Shown piece after piece: positions 1 through 12,365 of a DNA stretch of 64,000 nt. The notes under the pieces are model-generated. The model saw only the letters and a program-made list of their open reading frames with translations. It was not told the DNA's origin and did not search any database. Source of the DNA: Pollenia angustigena (taxonomy: Eukaryota; Arthropoda; Insecta; Diptera; Polleniidae); the NCBI GenBank assembly GCA_930367215.1, contig OV884059.1, forward strand, positions 65,753,393 to 65,817,392, in the 5' to 3' direction. How positions within the stretch are numbered: the stretch's first letter is position 1; each line of letters opens with the position of its first letter. A program made the translations under genes and the position numbers.

Positions 1-1005
1 TATATAATATACACAGCGGATATGCCAACAAACCTGAGCACGCATACCTCTACATTTGCAGACGACACAGCATTTATTAGCGTTAACCATGACCCAAAAG
101 TCGCATCGCAAAATCTGCAGTCCCACATCAATGAACTAGAGGCATGGCTAGAAAAATGGAGAATAAAGGTTAACCCGGCTAAATGTGCTCACTTAACTTT
201 CACGCTCAGAAGACAAACGTGCCCAGCAGTAAAAATAAATAACATCACTGTTCCGGTAGAAAACCATGTAAAGTACTTGGGAATTCATATAGATAGACGC
301 TTGACCTTTGAAATTTACACGAGTCTCACGAATGACAGAAAAAGAAAAGCAGTTTAGTTTTATATCAGAAAACCTCAAGAAAGCAGAAAAGTTTATAGAG
401 ATGTATCCCAAAGGTAGAGAAGGAAGCGCTGTCATGCCTTTACTATACCTTTACTATAACGGCTATGAAACCTAAAGCAGCTCAACTACATTGGCTTCTC
501 GGTGGAAACTCAAACTTGTCTTTAGACAACAACATTATTCTATACAAGTCCATCATTAAACCAATATGGACATATGGCATCCAATTATGGGGTACTGCAT
601 GCGCATCTAACATCCAAAAGCTTCAAAGAAGACAGTCTAGAATATTACGACAAATTGTCTGCGCCCCATGGTACATACGTAATGATATTATCCACAGAGA
701 TCTCAACGTCCCCACTATCCAGGAGGAAATTAAAAAATATTCAATAAGCTACATCGATAAACTAATGGTCCACCCTAACTACCTCGCTCGGGGTTTGCTT
801 CAGTTCGAAGGTCACCAGAGGCTAAAAAGAACCGATACTTTGAGCCTAACTAGAAGGCAGTCTTAAAATTTGAATACAGCAGTTAGTGGTTACACTGGTA
901 ACAACTAATAAACAACCAGTAGAATTAAGATTTGAATACATATTGTAAATTTCGATAAGAAAGATTGAATAATAAAAATAAATTATTAAAAATAAAAAAA
1001 AATAA
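1..1005 (+). mobile_element. Jockey-type non-LTR retrotransposon, 5'-truncated
   Basis: The body of a LINE enters from the window edge. After the last coding block (866) there is about 100 bases of 3' UTR and then an A-rich tail at about 968-1004 with several AATAAA-like units. That is the normal 3' end of a target-primed retroelement. The 5' side is open at the window edge, so no target duplication can be checked. Confidence 0.7.
22..866 (+). pseudogene. Jockey-clade LINE reverse transcriptase, 3' remnant
   Basis: Two plus-strand frames carry the C-terminal part of a non-LTR reverse transcriptase. The first (22-357) has the catalytic motif FADDTAF, followed by the thumb motif VKYLGIHID. The second (465-866) resumes with PKAAQLHWLLGG and the Jockey-type tail YGIQLWGTACASNIQ and LQRRQSRILRQI. 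Between about 315 and 465 the expected text is interrupted by some 130 bases of unrelated sequence and the frame changes, so the gene is dead. The 5' part lies beyond the window edge or is absent. This was the polymerase that copied the element's RNA at a nicked target. The Jockey assignment rests on motif wording and is fairly safe; the exact family is not known. Confidence 0.85.
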
Positions 1006-1560
1006 GCCGCAAATAATGAAGTGTTCCCAAATTGGCACAGCAAGCGTAAATGGGTTAATATAATTCCTATATTCTCGTCGCATAAGGGCTCATCTCGAAA
1101 GGGAACTATCGTCACAAATTCCTATTCTATGAGGACCCTTTCATTTGGACAACGAAAAAATTCTATAAGGACCCTTTCATATCGTTTAATATTGTTTTAT
1201 TTTATGTGAATTTTACAGTGGAATTTAAAAAATCCTTGACTGCTCTGAATATTTGTATTCAGAGAGTCTGTGCATTTGTTAGACTCTTAATCGTTCATAA
1301 AAAGGAACTGAATTTAAATTCCGTCATTTTCTTAACAAAAAAGCGCAATGACTTTAAATGTATATAAGGTGTTGGAACGCAGCTAAATACTTTTGATTTT
1401 TATTATATTCTATTTTGATAATATTGAAAATATGAATTATGGGCGACGGGATAGGTAGGCAAGTGTGTCTTTTTTCGATAACAAGTGCATGTCAAATTGG
1501 TATCTGTGATCGTTGCATACAGACTTGTTGAATAATAACACTTTGCTAGTTGAAAAAAAC
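1006..1560. other. no gene seen
   Basis: AT-rich sequence. The only structure seen is a short imperfect direct duplication around 1124-1180, where 'aggaccctttcat' occurs twice. Confidence 0.5.
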
Positions 1561-2561
1561 CGACAAGCCGGGCACATGGCGTTTTAACATAATTCGGGTA
1601 CGCTGAATCCAGTGGTTCCCGCCGTTTTTTTTTTTAGGTTGGCTCTGGTTTTAAAGATATACCGTCATTTCGAAAATGGAGGAAGAAAGTTGCAGAAAAT
1701 ATATTCTCGTAGCTCAAAAACGCTTTAACTTATTGAAAAACTAAAAAAAAACCGAAATTCTGAAATGAAAAATAAAGTGGGGTTGGTCCTACATTTTACC
1801 CATCTAGGGGCATCATCGGCACTGCAGGAGCCAAATTTAAGAATTTCAACCATACAAATATGGCGGTTTAATGAAATTCTTAAAGTTGGCCCCTGCTGCA
1901 CTTAGGATGCCCCTAGATGGGTCAAATGTATGACCAACCCCACTTTATTTTTCATCTCAATCATTTATTTCTAACATACCGACCCGATAGCTCCATTCCT
2001 TCAGGGGCTCCCATACAAAATGTTCAATGCAGACTAGAAATATATTGAAGAAAAAGTCCCATAAATGCCTAGAAGCCCCTAGGTGAATAAAATGTATGAA
2101 CGACCTCCATTAGTTTTTTGTTCTTTACATTCTCTTAAAACATATTTGCAATTTATCCCCAATTTTTAGGGGTTTCCCAAACAAATATTGCGTTGTATGA
2201 AATTCTTAAATTAATTAAAATTCGACAATCGACTTTTGTGAATAAAATCAAAAGTTGCTAACAGAATTTAATCATTTATGGCTTGTTTTCCTAGCAGCTT
2301 CGTTTTTTATATGCCTGCAACAAAGACTAGAAGCCTAGCTGCATTTTCCGAAATTTTGATAAAAAAAATTAATTAAAAAAAAAAAAATTATGTTTCCAAA
2401 AGAATTACTTTTCTTAAAGGAATAAGTTATTTTTGATTTACGCGAACATCTGTTGTGCAACTTCCTCCACTTTCGAAATAACGGTATATCTCGAAAACCA
2501 GAGCCAACCTAAAAGAACGGCTGGATTCAGCGTAACCGAATTGTGTTTAAACGACAAGTGC
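1561..2561. mobile_element. foldback element, long inverted arms
   Basis: The left arm (about 1561-1765) and right arm (about 2405-2561) are inverted copies. Both contain the block 'acgctgaatccag', then 'aggttggctctggtttt' and a 'gatataccgt' block. A second inverted pair lies inside: 1770-1855 and 1870-1955 share 'gtggggttggtc' and 'catctaggggc' in opposite orientation. There is no coding capacity. The arms are related to the internal parts of the elements at 20024 and 44498, so all three belong to one foldback group. The exact outer ends are not clear and I found no target duplication. Confidence 0.7.
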
Positions 2562-3221
2562 CCAGCTTGTCCTGAAAACAGTGTCAATTTCGCGCACAGT
2601 GTAATAGACGTATGAAATAATAATAGCGTTATGTGTCTGCAGGAAATGATGGGATCTGATGCCATCGTTAGGAGCATTGTTAAGTTCTAGCGTAATAGCT
2701 CGCTGTGATTGAAAAACTAGTTACACATAATCAAATACCTGTAGTTCATCTAACGTAAAAGCTTAAAATCATAGACCAATAATTTGAAATTTTAGAACGT
2801 TAAACAATCTATTAAAATTTATTACAAATTATTTTTTTTACATTCGCTTACCTCATTTTTATTGCGAGTAGGACTAGTTAAAAACTAGAACCGATTTAGT
2901 TTATTTTTACAAAAGAAGAAGTTTAAACATTTCTTTAGAAATGTTAACATACAATAAGAACATGTCACACATTTCAAACGAAACGGTATTAATTCCGTAG
3001 TTGCAACTCCAATCGAATTTGTTTTAACTTCTTTTAATTAAATTATCGTTTTTTGGAGAAGAAAAATGTTAGTGGTTTCACTTACTATCGGAATTAAGCC
3101 CGGAAAAAAGCTTTATAATGAATTAAATGAGACATTTATTAGGTCTTATTTCGTTCACCTTACTCATCTTATATGATCAGCTAGGGCTAGGAAATTTCAA
3201 ATTATTAATTTAATTAATACA
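2562..3221. other. no gene seen
   Basis: AT-rich intergenic sequence without an open frame of note, RNA gene or recognised repeat end. Confidence 0.5.
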
Positions 3222-3629
3222 AACAAGTAAGAGTGCTATATTCGGCTATGCCGAATATTATACACCCTTCACCATGATGAGATCAGAACAAACATTTATA
3301 TACATAAATAACGTTCTTTAGATAGGTATAAATAAATATTTATTGAGCCACGCCAACTTTTCATTTCGTCATGCCGAAGAATATAAAAAAACAAAAAATG
3401 TATAAATGTACCTAAGCCCGTTTCCTCTTTTCATGTTTGAAATTCGTTTTGTAATCTTAAAATCGTTTTTTAAAACATATAAAAATTTAACTGGCAATAT
3501 CGTCAGCCTCAGGAGAGAACTTAACAACTCGACTACGAATGCTTTTACTGAAGAAGCGTTAAATGTTCTTTGTTTCTTTATTTGAGATGCATATCATATC
3601 CATGCATTAATGTGTAGTGAAGGGTATAA
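3222..3629 (-). repeat. hairpin-ended dispersed repeat, family A, short copy
   Basis: On the plus strand it begins with 'aacaagtaagagtgctata', then a hairpin of the type TTCGGC-nnn-GCCGAA (3241-3256) and 'acccttcacc'. It closes at 3617-3628 with 'gtgaagggtata'. The same ends recur at 9413, 18513, 36652, 48757 and 50193. It is taken as minus-oriented because the hairpin end lies on the left. No coding sequence. See the finding on families A and B. Confidence 0.65.
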
Positions 3630-4512
3630 AAAAACAACAACAAAAAAAAACCACATTACCAACTCTGTATTACCATAGCCACTGTATTACCATAGCCATG
3701 CCTGCAACATTGGAGGAGCCTCACAGTTGTATATCTCTCAGTATAAAGATATTAGGGTATTCATTTAATCGACCTTTTGCTTTAATCGGTTAATCGCTCG
3801 ATTAATTAACCGCGGTTTTGGTTTAATCGGATAATAATCGGTGAACTATGTATTTGATCGGTTAACCGATTAATCAAGTTTCTTTTTATAAATTAAGTAA
3901 TTTCAATATATAAAAATGCATTAATTGTTTATTATTTGAAGTTTATTAGTAAAAAAAAAAAATAATAATTCTTGAACTAAAACGAGCAAACAAAAAAACA
4001 ATTCATTAATATGTAATATGCATTTTTTCAATTAATACTCAAGGTGTGCTATCAAGTCATATCGTCATAATATACTAAATAATATTTTACAATTGTTTAA
4101 AAAGGTAAAAATAAAAATTTTAATGCTTTTTGTTTAATTTACATTTAATGAAATCTGAATTATAAGCGGTACCCCAAAGCAGTCATATCGTCGGCTTATT
4201 ATGCAAACCTGCTAACTCACTTGTAGCACATTTTACAGGAGAGACAAACAACTTTTTATTTTCCCTATTTGCAGCTTGATAGAAAATTAAAAATACAGTT
4301 AGTTTTACACACTTCAAGACTTAAATAGGAGAAAAACTATCTTTCTCTTTCACACGGCATCAACATCTCAATTTACATAAAAAGTGGATGTAGCCGGTTT
4401 GCGTACTAAGCCAACGATGTATATTTCTTGTTATTATTTTACGACATAATACTATATGACTACTTTGTGAATCCCCTAAATATGTAAATAAACTGAGATA
4501 AATTTATTAGTT

Positions 4513-5838
4513 ACTAGCTTAACCCGGTGCGCTTCGCAACACTGCTTTAACCACTTTATCGATTGAGAGATATTTAATATATGCATCCTATGGAAGGTAT
4601 TTCTCCCCTGCGCCTACCCGCTTAATTTTTATTTTTAAAAGTGTAGTATACCATAAGAGTGACTTCTACAAAGTCTGAACATTCTCACTTTAACAGTTTT
4701 TCGGATATCCGATATTAAGCATTGGCGTCCTATAGGGCGTAACGCTTCCCCGCTGCTATTTTATTTCAATTTTGGGGCTCAGAGGATCCTACTACCAAAA
4801 GTTCAACAAAATGCTTGCAGCGACTCTTATTAATATTTCTATCTATGAGGGGAACTGCTCCTCCACTGTCTACCCCGCCCATTACTATATTGAAATTTAA
4901 AGTTTGCCATAATAGTGTTTTAACTACGTTTGAAGACTCGCCCTTTAATAGTTCTTCAGTTGAGCGATATTTAATATATGCATCCTATGAGAGGTATTTC
5001 CCCCCTGCGCCTTCCCCTATCTATTTTTATTTTCAATAGTGTAGTATACCATATGAGTGACTTTTACAAAGTTTGAACATTCTCACTATAACAGTTCTTA
5101 AGATATGCGATATTAAACATTGGCGTCCTATGGGGAAAACCACTTCCCCCGCTGCTACTTTATTTCAATTTCGGGGCTCAGAAGATCGTACTACCAAAAG
5201 TTGAACAAAATGCGTACAATGGCTCTTATTAATATTTCTATCTATGAGGGGTACTGCTCCTCCCCTGTCTCTCCCGCCCATTTTTATATTGAAATTTATA
5301 GTTTACTATAATAGTAGCTTTAACCACGTTTGAAGGCTCTCCCTTTAATAGTTCTTCAGTTGAGCGATATTTAATGTATGCATCCTATGAGAGGTATTTC
5401 CCCCCCTGCGCCTACCCGCTTTATTTTTATTTTCAAAAGTGTAGTATACCATAAGAGTGACTTCTAGAAAGTTTGAACATTCTCACTATTACAGTTCTTA
5501 AGATATGCGATGTTAAACATTGGTGTCCTATGGGGGATTCCAATACCCCCGCTGCTATTTTATTTCAATTTCGGGGCTCAGAAGATCCTACTACAAAAGT
5601 TCAGCAAAATGCGTCCAGCGGCTCTTAAGATATGCGATAATTAATATTGGCATTCTATGGGGGGTACCAATTCCCCTGCCCCTATCGAAAAAATAAGTAG
5701 CCTATTTTATTTTTAGGGCTGACGTGATGTTACTGTAAAAATTTCAGGAAAATCGGTTCAGTAGTTTCGGAGTCTATAAGCCAACAAACAAACAAACAAA
5801 CACACATACAAACATTTTTCATTTTTATATATATAGAT
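4513..5838 (+). repeat. three tandem units of about 400 bp with a retroelement-like 3' tail
   Basis: The unit beginning near 'gcatcctatg' occurs at about 4583, 4979 and 5379. Each unit repeats 'agtgtagtataccata', 'gtttgaacattctcac' and 'cggggctcaga' blocks in the same order. The stretch opens with 'actagcttaacccggtgc' and closes with 'ggttcagtagtttcggagtc', a CAAA-rich run and 'tatatatatagat'. That opening and ending look like a non-autonomous retroelement whose middle was tandemly amplified, but I cannot name the family. No intact coding frame was seen; short open stretches contain only low-complexity translation. Confidence 0.55.
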
Positions 5839-7262
5839 AAGTTTTTTCAATAAAGGTCTTATACAATGATCTTTTAGAAAAGTAATTTGGTTTCAATGTT
5901 TAGGATTAAAGCGATTATTTTCTTTAGCTTTGACAAAACTTGACTTGGAAAAAATTCTTTTACTTATCGTAGATCTAATTTCTCAGTCCGTTTCTAGGAT
6001 TTCTCTTAACATATAAAATACTCCATTATGCCATTAGAGTTTCTTAAAATTTTTAACACTTCTAATTGTTTCGGTTGATTCTGTAAAAAGACTGATATGA
6101 GAAGATATGTATGAGAAACGTGAAACAAAAAAGGTATTGACAATCAAACATTTATTCCATTTTTCGCCACATTCCTGCTGATCGATGAAAAAAATAAAAA
6201 AAATTTAACCCATTAAGGACGGATGGGTATTTAAATACCCAAAAACAGAGCCTTCGTAGAAAAATTCTGGCCAACTTCAGGTAAGAGGTATCGGATATTG
6301 GTTTTTACAGATAGATAAAGAAAGGATAAGACTACTTAAACAAATTTTTGAAATTAAATTTTGCCCCCTTTAATTGGGTAAGTTAGCGGCTTACAAGTTA
6401 GCAATTTTTAATATTTGGAAAAAGTGAACGACAACGGCTCTGGAAAATTGGGAGAGTGGAAAATCGGAAAACCCTCTTGGTGACTTAAAAATATTAGCTA
6501 AATTGGGCCAATAACGTTGACCACAGGTTTGATTCAATGAGATGTGTATTTAAATACCCACTTCGCTGTCAGAGGGTTCAAAACACATAGTTTTTTTTTT
6601 TAATTTTTGGCAAGTAAAAATGCGATGTTTAATGTAAAATGATCTATTTATTAGTAAAAAATAAAGAAATTTATATCACAACTGTGGTCGATTATTGAGA
6701 TAATTTTATATTTTTAATGTTTTTTGGGACACCAGCATGAAAATGTGCAAAACAAGCCTTTGGGTGTAACTAAAATTTGCATTTTGTACAACCACACTCA
6801 GTTTTGCTTCACATTGTCCAAAACGGCCAAGCTGAATAATATGGCTTATCATATGTTCAAAGCTCTCCATTTGCTTTGCCATTTCTTGTGCATTTGTGAC
6901 AACTTTTTCTCTTACACCAATGCTTCAACAACGCTCACATGAAATAAAATTTACTCATGATTGGAGATCCTTCAGGTTTTCTTAGCATGCAGTGTAAATT
7001 CCTGGCATACACCATAGCAGCATCCAAAGCATTAGTAAGAAGGCCTCGGCTCTTTCGTATAAAATATAAAACATTCCACATTCTCTTCTATGACAACAGA
7101 GAAGAGAAGGAGTGACATTTTTTGTTATGTTTTTTCGCACAAGCAAAAGCAAAAGAATTTTTTTTGATCCCGTTACCATTCTTATGTAACTGCAAAAGAA
7201 GCGAGAGCAATGACAACGTGTGTAAAAAGATATGAGAGTGGAATAAAGCGAGCAAGTCTTGT

Positions 7263-8067
7263 AAAGGGCCAATGTTGAATGTGAACCTCACCTTATTATG
7301 GCTTATTATTAATATGGGCGTTCAAATCAAAATGCACATCGTGCACTTCGTGATTCAGTGATGAGGCACATTTTCACCTCAGTGGATTCGGCAATAAGCA
7401 GAGCTGCCGCATTTGGACGAATGATAATACAAGAATAATTGTCGAAAAACAAATGCGATCACAAGAGTGACTGTTTGGTGCGGCTAATGGGCTAGCGGCA
7501 TCATCGGACCGTATTTTTTCCAAAATGAGGCCGGTCTGGCAGTTACTGTGAGTGGTGTTCGCTATCGTGAGATGATAACGAAATTTGTATGGCCCGAATT
7601 GGAAGATATGGATGCGGGCGATATGTGCTTTCAACAGGACGGTGCCACACAGCTAACGAAACAATGGCTCTTTTGCGCAACGAATTCAATGGCTCTGTTA
7701 TCTCACGTGGTGGCGATGTCAATTGGCCGCCAATATCATTTGATTTGACACCGTTGGTCTTCTTTTTTTTGGGGTTATTTGACAGAAAAGGTGTACGTCG
7801 ATAAGCAAGCAACAATTCAAGATGGATGAGATAATTCGGCCTATTAACGGCAAAGAATCTTAATTATGCCTCAGCGTCATCGAACATTTAGACCATCGGA
7901 TGGAGGTGTAGCGCCGAGGTCGCGGCGGCCATTTGGCCGATATTTTGTTCCATACATGATTGAACCATACTTATATTTTCATAATTAAAATAAATGACAA
8001 TAACTTCCTAAATAATTGGTGTTTTATTCAAAATCCACATCGGCCCTTAAAATTTAACCATCCTTTT
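7263..8067 (+). mobile_element. DD41D mariner-type element, internally deleted (copy 1)
   Basis: The terminal block 'aagggccaatgttgaatgtg' at 7264 has an inverted partner at about 8028-8067 ('acatcggccctt' followed by a TTTAACC block). Both match the ends of copy 2 at 19064-19989. The element lies inside the piggyBac-like element. The left end is shorter than the right, so some terminal bases are missing. It also has an extra deletion between the left repeat and the coding start compared with copy 2. Confidence 0.75.
7310..7956 (+). pseudogene. DD41D mariner transposase remnant (copy 1)
   Basis: Translated pieces in several frames match the transposase at 19163. They are GRSNQNAHRALRDS, then DEAHFHLSGF after a deletion junction near 7355, then VRYREMITKF, WPELEDMDAGDM and FQQDGAT (second catalytic D). 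The region carrying the third catalytic residue (the 'ccgttggtc' stretch near 7750) and the C-terminal RGRGGHLADI block follow in broken frames. Many substitutions and frame changes exclude a working protein. The roughly 110-residue gap between the N-terminal helix-turn-helix and the first catalytic D is at the same junction as in copy 2. Confidence 0.8.
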
Positions 8068-8883
8068 CATTCAAAAGATGGAATACAAAGGCCCTCTAGA
8101 AGGCATCCGTACTTCTTCCTTTTCCCGCTGGGACAGATTCCACGTACATAGTGAAATAAGCACACAACACACACATCAATGCATGCAATAAATGAATTTT
8201 TAAAATTTTTGGTTTTCAAAAAATCTTGGTTTTAGAACTCTTTAAGAGCGAAGTGGGTAGAAAAATACCCATGGTCTAGGGGCCAAGGTTTGACAGCTAA
8301 AAATAAAAAAAAAACGCAATGTCAATATAAATGCCCATAATATCAAATGTGTAAAATTTCATCAAAATCGTACCACGAAATCGGGGTTCATTCTTTAATG
8401 GGTTAAAAACATTGTAATTTTAGTCACCGGTCGGCGGAAAATGGGTTAAAATGAAGGTCACTGAACACCTTCTTTGTTTGTATAAGAAATCGAAATGAAT
8501 TGGAATTGAAATCGAACGAGATTTTGAACTCAATTATTTGCAAAATTGCTGTAGTTTTTCCTGTTTTCAACAGTGGTTCTTATAAAGATAATTGGTACTC
8601 AAAGTATGAAGTATGTATATAAAAGCGAATATTTTAATAAACTTTCTTACAGGCTCGTTTTTAAATTTGTGCGATTTTAAATCCACTTCATTTCGATTTG
8701 TAGAACATGCCCGAATATGTTATAATACTACAAAATATTGTAATATTAGTTACAACGGTTAATCGACTCAAATTAACCGGTTTAATCGTTTATCGAAAAA
8801 AGCCAATATGAAATTAACCGATCAGTTAATCGGGTAGTAATTAACCGATTGACGGTTAACCAAATGAATACCTTAAAAGATAT

Positions 8884-9412
8884 CTCTTTGTAGAAATGTT
8901 TAAGTATCTCGTATTTAAACTTAAATTTTCCATTTTGTTATCTATTTTTTTAAGATTGACAAACTTAAAAGATCGCTCTTACTTTGATATAAATATTTTA
9001 ATGGTTTACATTATAATTAATTAGTAGCCAATTATTTTAGGCATTTGTTTTACTGCCTTTTTCCTTAGCACGGCAGTATAGTAATGTCACATTGTGTGTT
9101 GCTTAGTATTAAATTTATTAATTTCTAGTATAATAAAGTAGGAAGGAACTTTTATAATTCAATATAATAAAATAGGATTCTAAACTTCTTATAAGCAACA
9201 ATTTTATTATGCAGACATCATATTTTTTATTATTTTTTTTATCACAAATTAAATACTTTGTTATTATTTATAAATAAATATTGGAAACAAGAACATCGAC
9301 TATGTCTAGCTAATGCAACTTTCTTTGGAATTAACTATTTATAACTAAACCACAAATTGTATGGCCTACATTTTAAGTAAACAAAATACAAGCGGAAAAG
9401 AAAATTAAAAAA
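8884..9412. other. no gene seen
   Basis: AT-rich spacer between the hAT-type element and the next family A repeat; nothing recognised. Confidence 0.5.
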
Positions 9413-9996
9413 AACAAGTAAGAGTGCTATATTCGGCTGTGCCGAATCTTATATACCCTTCACCATTTTGCGAGCAGAATACAGAGCAACTAGACAAAAA
9501 CTAAATCATTTTTACATATACATACATATTTACAATACTTAAAACTTCATTACAAATAAAATTTAAAAAGCGAAAACTGGTAAATATTTTTTTAAAATAA
9601 TTTTTAGAACATAAAAAAAATAAAAATATTAAAAAAAAATTTTCTTTTGAAAAAACCAAGATTCGAGCCAGGGAACTCTCAGTTTCTAACTTAACATACC
9701 AAAATAGTTTGTGCCATGTATGTGTGTTTGTTTGTTTACTTTTTTCTTTTTTGGCGAGTTTTTAAGTAGCAAAAAGAAGGATGATAACGAAAATCATATT
9801 GGGCATTATGCTAGTATATGTAAACAATTGAAAGGGGGGGGGGGGGGGGGGGTATACGGACATCGTTAAATCAAGTTCTCTCCTCATAAGGACCCAGAAT
9901 ATATATACTTTATAGGGTCTTAGATCAATATTGTAGAAATTACAAACGAAATGACAAACTTATATATACCCTTTTCCACCTGAGGTGAAGGGTATA
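9413..9996 (-). repeat. hairpin-ended dispersed repeat, family A
   Basis: The left end is 'aacaagtaagagtgctata' with hairpin TTCGGC-tgt-GCCGAA; the right end is a second hairpin built from 'acccttttccacc' and 'ggtgaagggtata'. Internal signature blocks are 'aaggacccagaatatata', 'agggtcttagatcaata' and 'attacaaacgaaatgac'. Where other copies have a GTCC-rich stretch, this one has a run of 19 G (9834-9852). It serves as an uninterrupted reference: comparing it with 18513-20023 and 36652-38141 shows where other elements inserted. Confidence 0.7.
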
Positions 9997-11799
9997 ATAA
10001 TACTTTTATTGTGAATATGGCAAAAATAAAGGACACCAAAAGAAGGAAGAAGGCAGTATGCACTTAAAACACAAATAAAATAGAAATAAATGAAACGATA
10101 TGACAAACTTATTTGTTATATTTACTACATTCAAACAAATACGTCAACATGGTTACATAAAAAAAATGTTTTCAACATGAACTACAAAAAATAGTAGATA
10201 AAGTTTAGAGTGAAAGAAAAATAAATTAACCCGTCTACTGTCGGAAGTTTCAACGATTCATAGAAACAGGCCCTAATGTATTTTGGTATTAGTGCTTGTT
10301 GTAGAATGAAGTGCAGTGTATACCTTTGTCATTATAACAACAAAGTATTTCAGTACAAGTATTTAGATACATACTAACGCCTTGTGCAGTTATACCCACT
10401 CCCCAATCACACATACACTTTTATGTGTACTACCTCGTACTTTGTGTGTTGAATAATTTGGTTTAGAAATGGACACATGAGTACGAGTAATATTGGATGC
10501 TTTATATTGGATTTCTGCAATGCCTTAACTACGGTACCTTAAAACGGTACCGTCATGGCCCGAAAAGTACATTTTGTTTTCATAGTTGGTACAAAAAGCT
10601 GTTTTCCATCCCTGAAGTGAATTAATGTTTAAATGAGTAAATAAATGCTGTTTTGATATTCATACGGTCTTCTTATTTTACTGCATTAAAAGATTTTTCT
10701 ATATTTCGTTTTAGTCTATTTTTTTGTCATTTTATTCAGAACTTAACTTAATAAAAATTAAAATAAGCTAGCGAAAATAATTATAATGTGGTATAACGTC
10801 ATGCCAGAGAGGGTGACATTTGGGTATTTTTTAGATATACACTTAAAAAAATAGGTTGTAATATTTAATAGTTTTCGATTTATTAATTTACTCTTTTAAT
10901 TTATTAAGAATCAATTTCTCTGTGGATCTGGTCTGAAAATTCGAGTTTTTACATAAAGATTGTCTTCCGATTTTGGCTTAAGAGATTTAGATAAATAAGT
11001 ACCAAAGAGTTCAGGAACAATATTAACTAATTTTTGTTCTTTTTTCTAAGGATAACACGGGCCATGTAAAGTTCGGAATTCAATTATAAATTTGAATATA
11101 AAATTTTTACCGAAAATTTAAGATTTTTCCTAGTTTTCACATAAGTTTTGTATACAAAATTTTGACGGAACAGCTAAGTTTTGCAAAAATACTTAAAAAA
11201 CATCACATTTCAGCGGAAAATCCGAGCTCCAGACTATGTTAAACTAAGTTTAAGCTTAATCCACGTCTCAATAACCCGGCCTTCAAGATATTAACAGAAT
11301 AAAAGTTTTTACTTTTATAAACATAAAACGGAGTTAATAACATTTTTCTCTCAGTTTATAGATGATTGTTTAGCATTGTTTGTTTAAAGCCTATAATTTT
11401 TTCTTTTTAACTTTTGTTTTCTTTGGCATTTCTTATTCATCAGTTTGTTATTACGAAATGGAGCATAAAAGAATTATACAACATTTAGGTCATTATGTCA
11501 AGCACTTTAAATAGATGTTCTGGTTTTAGTTTTATTTAATTCACATAGATATTTAAAAAAAATTAACTCCAATACACTTACAATAAGACAAATATTTGTG
11601 TAAAATCGTGAATATTTCAAACAAAAAAGAAATAAACTAAAATATATATGTATAATGCGTTAATATTATAGGTAGCATCTATAAATTTTTATGTATTTTT
11701 AAGAAGAAAAAATAACACTAGACGTATTATAACAATGCTAAAAAAATTAGATTTTCCCAATCAAACCGAATTCTGAAATAAATTGTTATTTCTTCAAAT
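9997..11799. other. no gene seen
   Basis: About 1.8 kb of AT-rich sequence. No open frame with recognisable protein, no RNA gene and no clear repeat ends were seen. Confidence 0.45.
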
Positions 11800-12068
11800 A
11801 TATGGAGGGCTCAGAGCTGAAGCGAACCAAGTCAAAAATGAAAATTCGATAATATTTTGAGTTTGAGTAAGTGAATTTCCATTAATTTCTGGAGCCATTG
11901 ACATGGGCTTATTACCATTACCTTTGGACCGAAAAACTTTTTGATTTAGTCCATTACAGAACTCGATAGAGTTAAAATTTGCGAAGAATTTCACACCAGT
12001 TTTGAAATACATACATATATGCATTTTATTTTATGACTTGGCTCGGTTCAGCTTTGAACCCTCCATAT
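11800..12068. repeat. MITE-like inverted repeat, about 270 bp
   Basis: The two ends are inverted imperfect copies of about 37 bp. The left begins ATATGGAGGGCTCAGAGCTG; the right, read in reverse, begins ATATGGAGGGTTCAAAGCTG. They continue with 'gaaccaagtca' and 'gagccaagtca'. No coding capacity and no convincing target duplication, so the superfamily is open. Confidence 0.65.
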
Positions 12069-12365
12069 TTTCCTTATAAATGTTAGTATTTACATACAAA
12101 TTGGCAACAATGACTTTTACGATAGCTTCTATGACATGAAAAAATTTTCCTTAATGCTTAAATCAGTTAAAGAAAAAAAAATTAGAAAAAATATATTTTT
12201 AATATACCAAAATTAAATCAATTTTTATGTTATTTTTGCTTAGCACAATTAAAATTTGTGAAACTAATTCTTCTTCTTCTTCTTTATTTGCCAATCCGTA
12301 TTCGGATATTAGCGATCATACAATAATTATAAAGTAGCAATAATTTTTTTTTTTTTTTATTCTAA

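Larger units (their letters stand above)
6209..8402. mobile_element. piggyBac-like non-autonomous element
   Basis: It is bounded by TTAA on both sides (6205-6208 and 8403-8406), the fixed target of piggyBac elements. The ends are inverted: CCCATTAAGGA on the left and the complement of CCCATTAAAGA on the right. Subterminal blocks 'gggtatttaaataccc' (6227) and 'gaagtgggtagaaaaatacc' (8251) also mirror one another, as does a block near 6551. No piggyBac transposase remains; the only coding text inside is a later DD41D insertion. The superfamily call rests on TTAA plus the inverted CCC ends. Confidence 0.7.
3753..8875. mobile_element. hAT-type DNA transposon, 5.1 kb, host of nested insertions
   Basis: The ends are inverted: TARGGTATTCATTT at 3753 and its complement ending at 8875. 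Both continue into runs of TAATCGGTTAATCG-like subterminal repeats (3770-3850 and 8755-8860). The flanks carry an exact 8-bp duplication, AAAGATAT, at 3745-3752 and 8876-8883. An 8-bp duplication is the hallmark of the hAT superfamily. I recognised no hAT transposase inside, so it is non-autonomous or heavily eroded. It contains about 400-bp tandem units (4513-5838), a piggyBac-like element (6209-8402) and a DD41D mariner derivative (7263-8067). A further copy starts at 62983. Confidence 0.8.
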
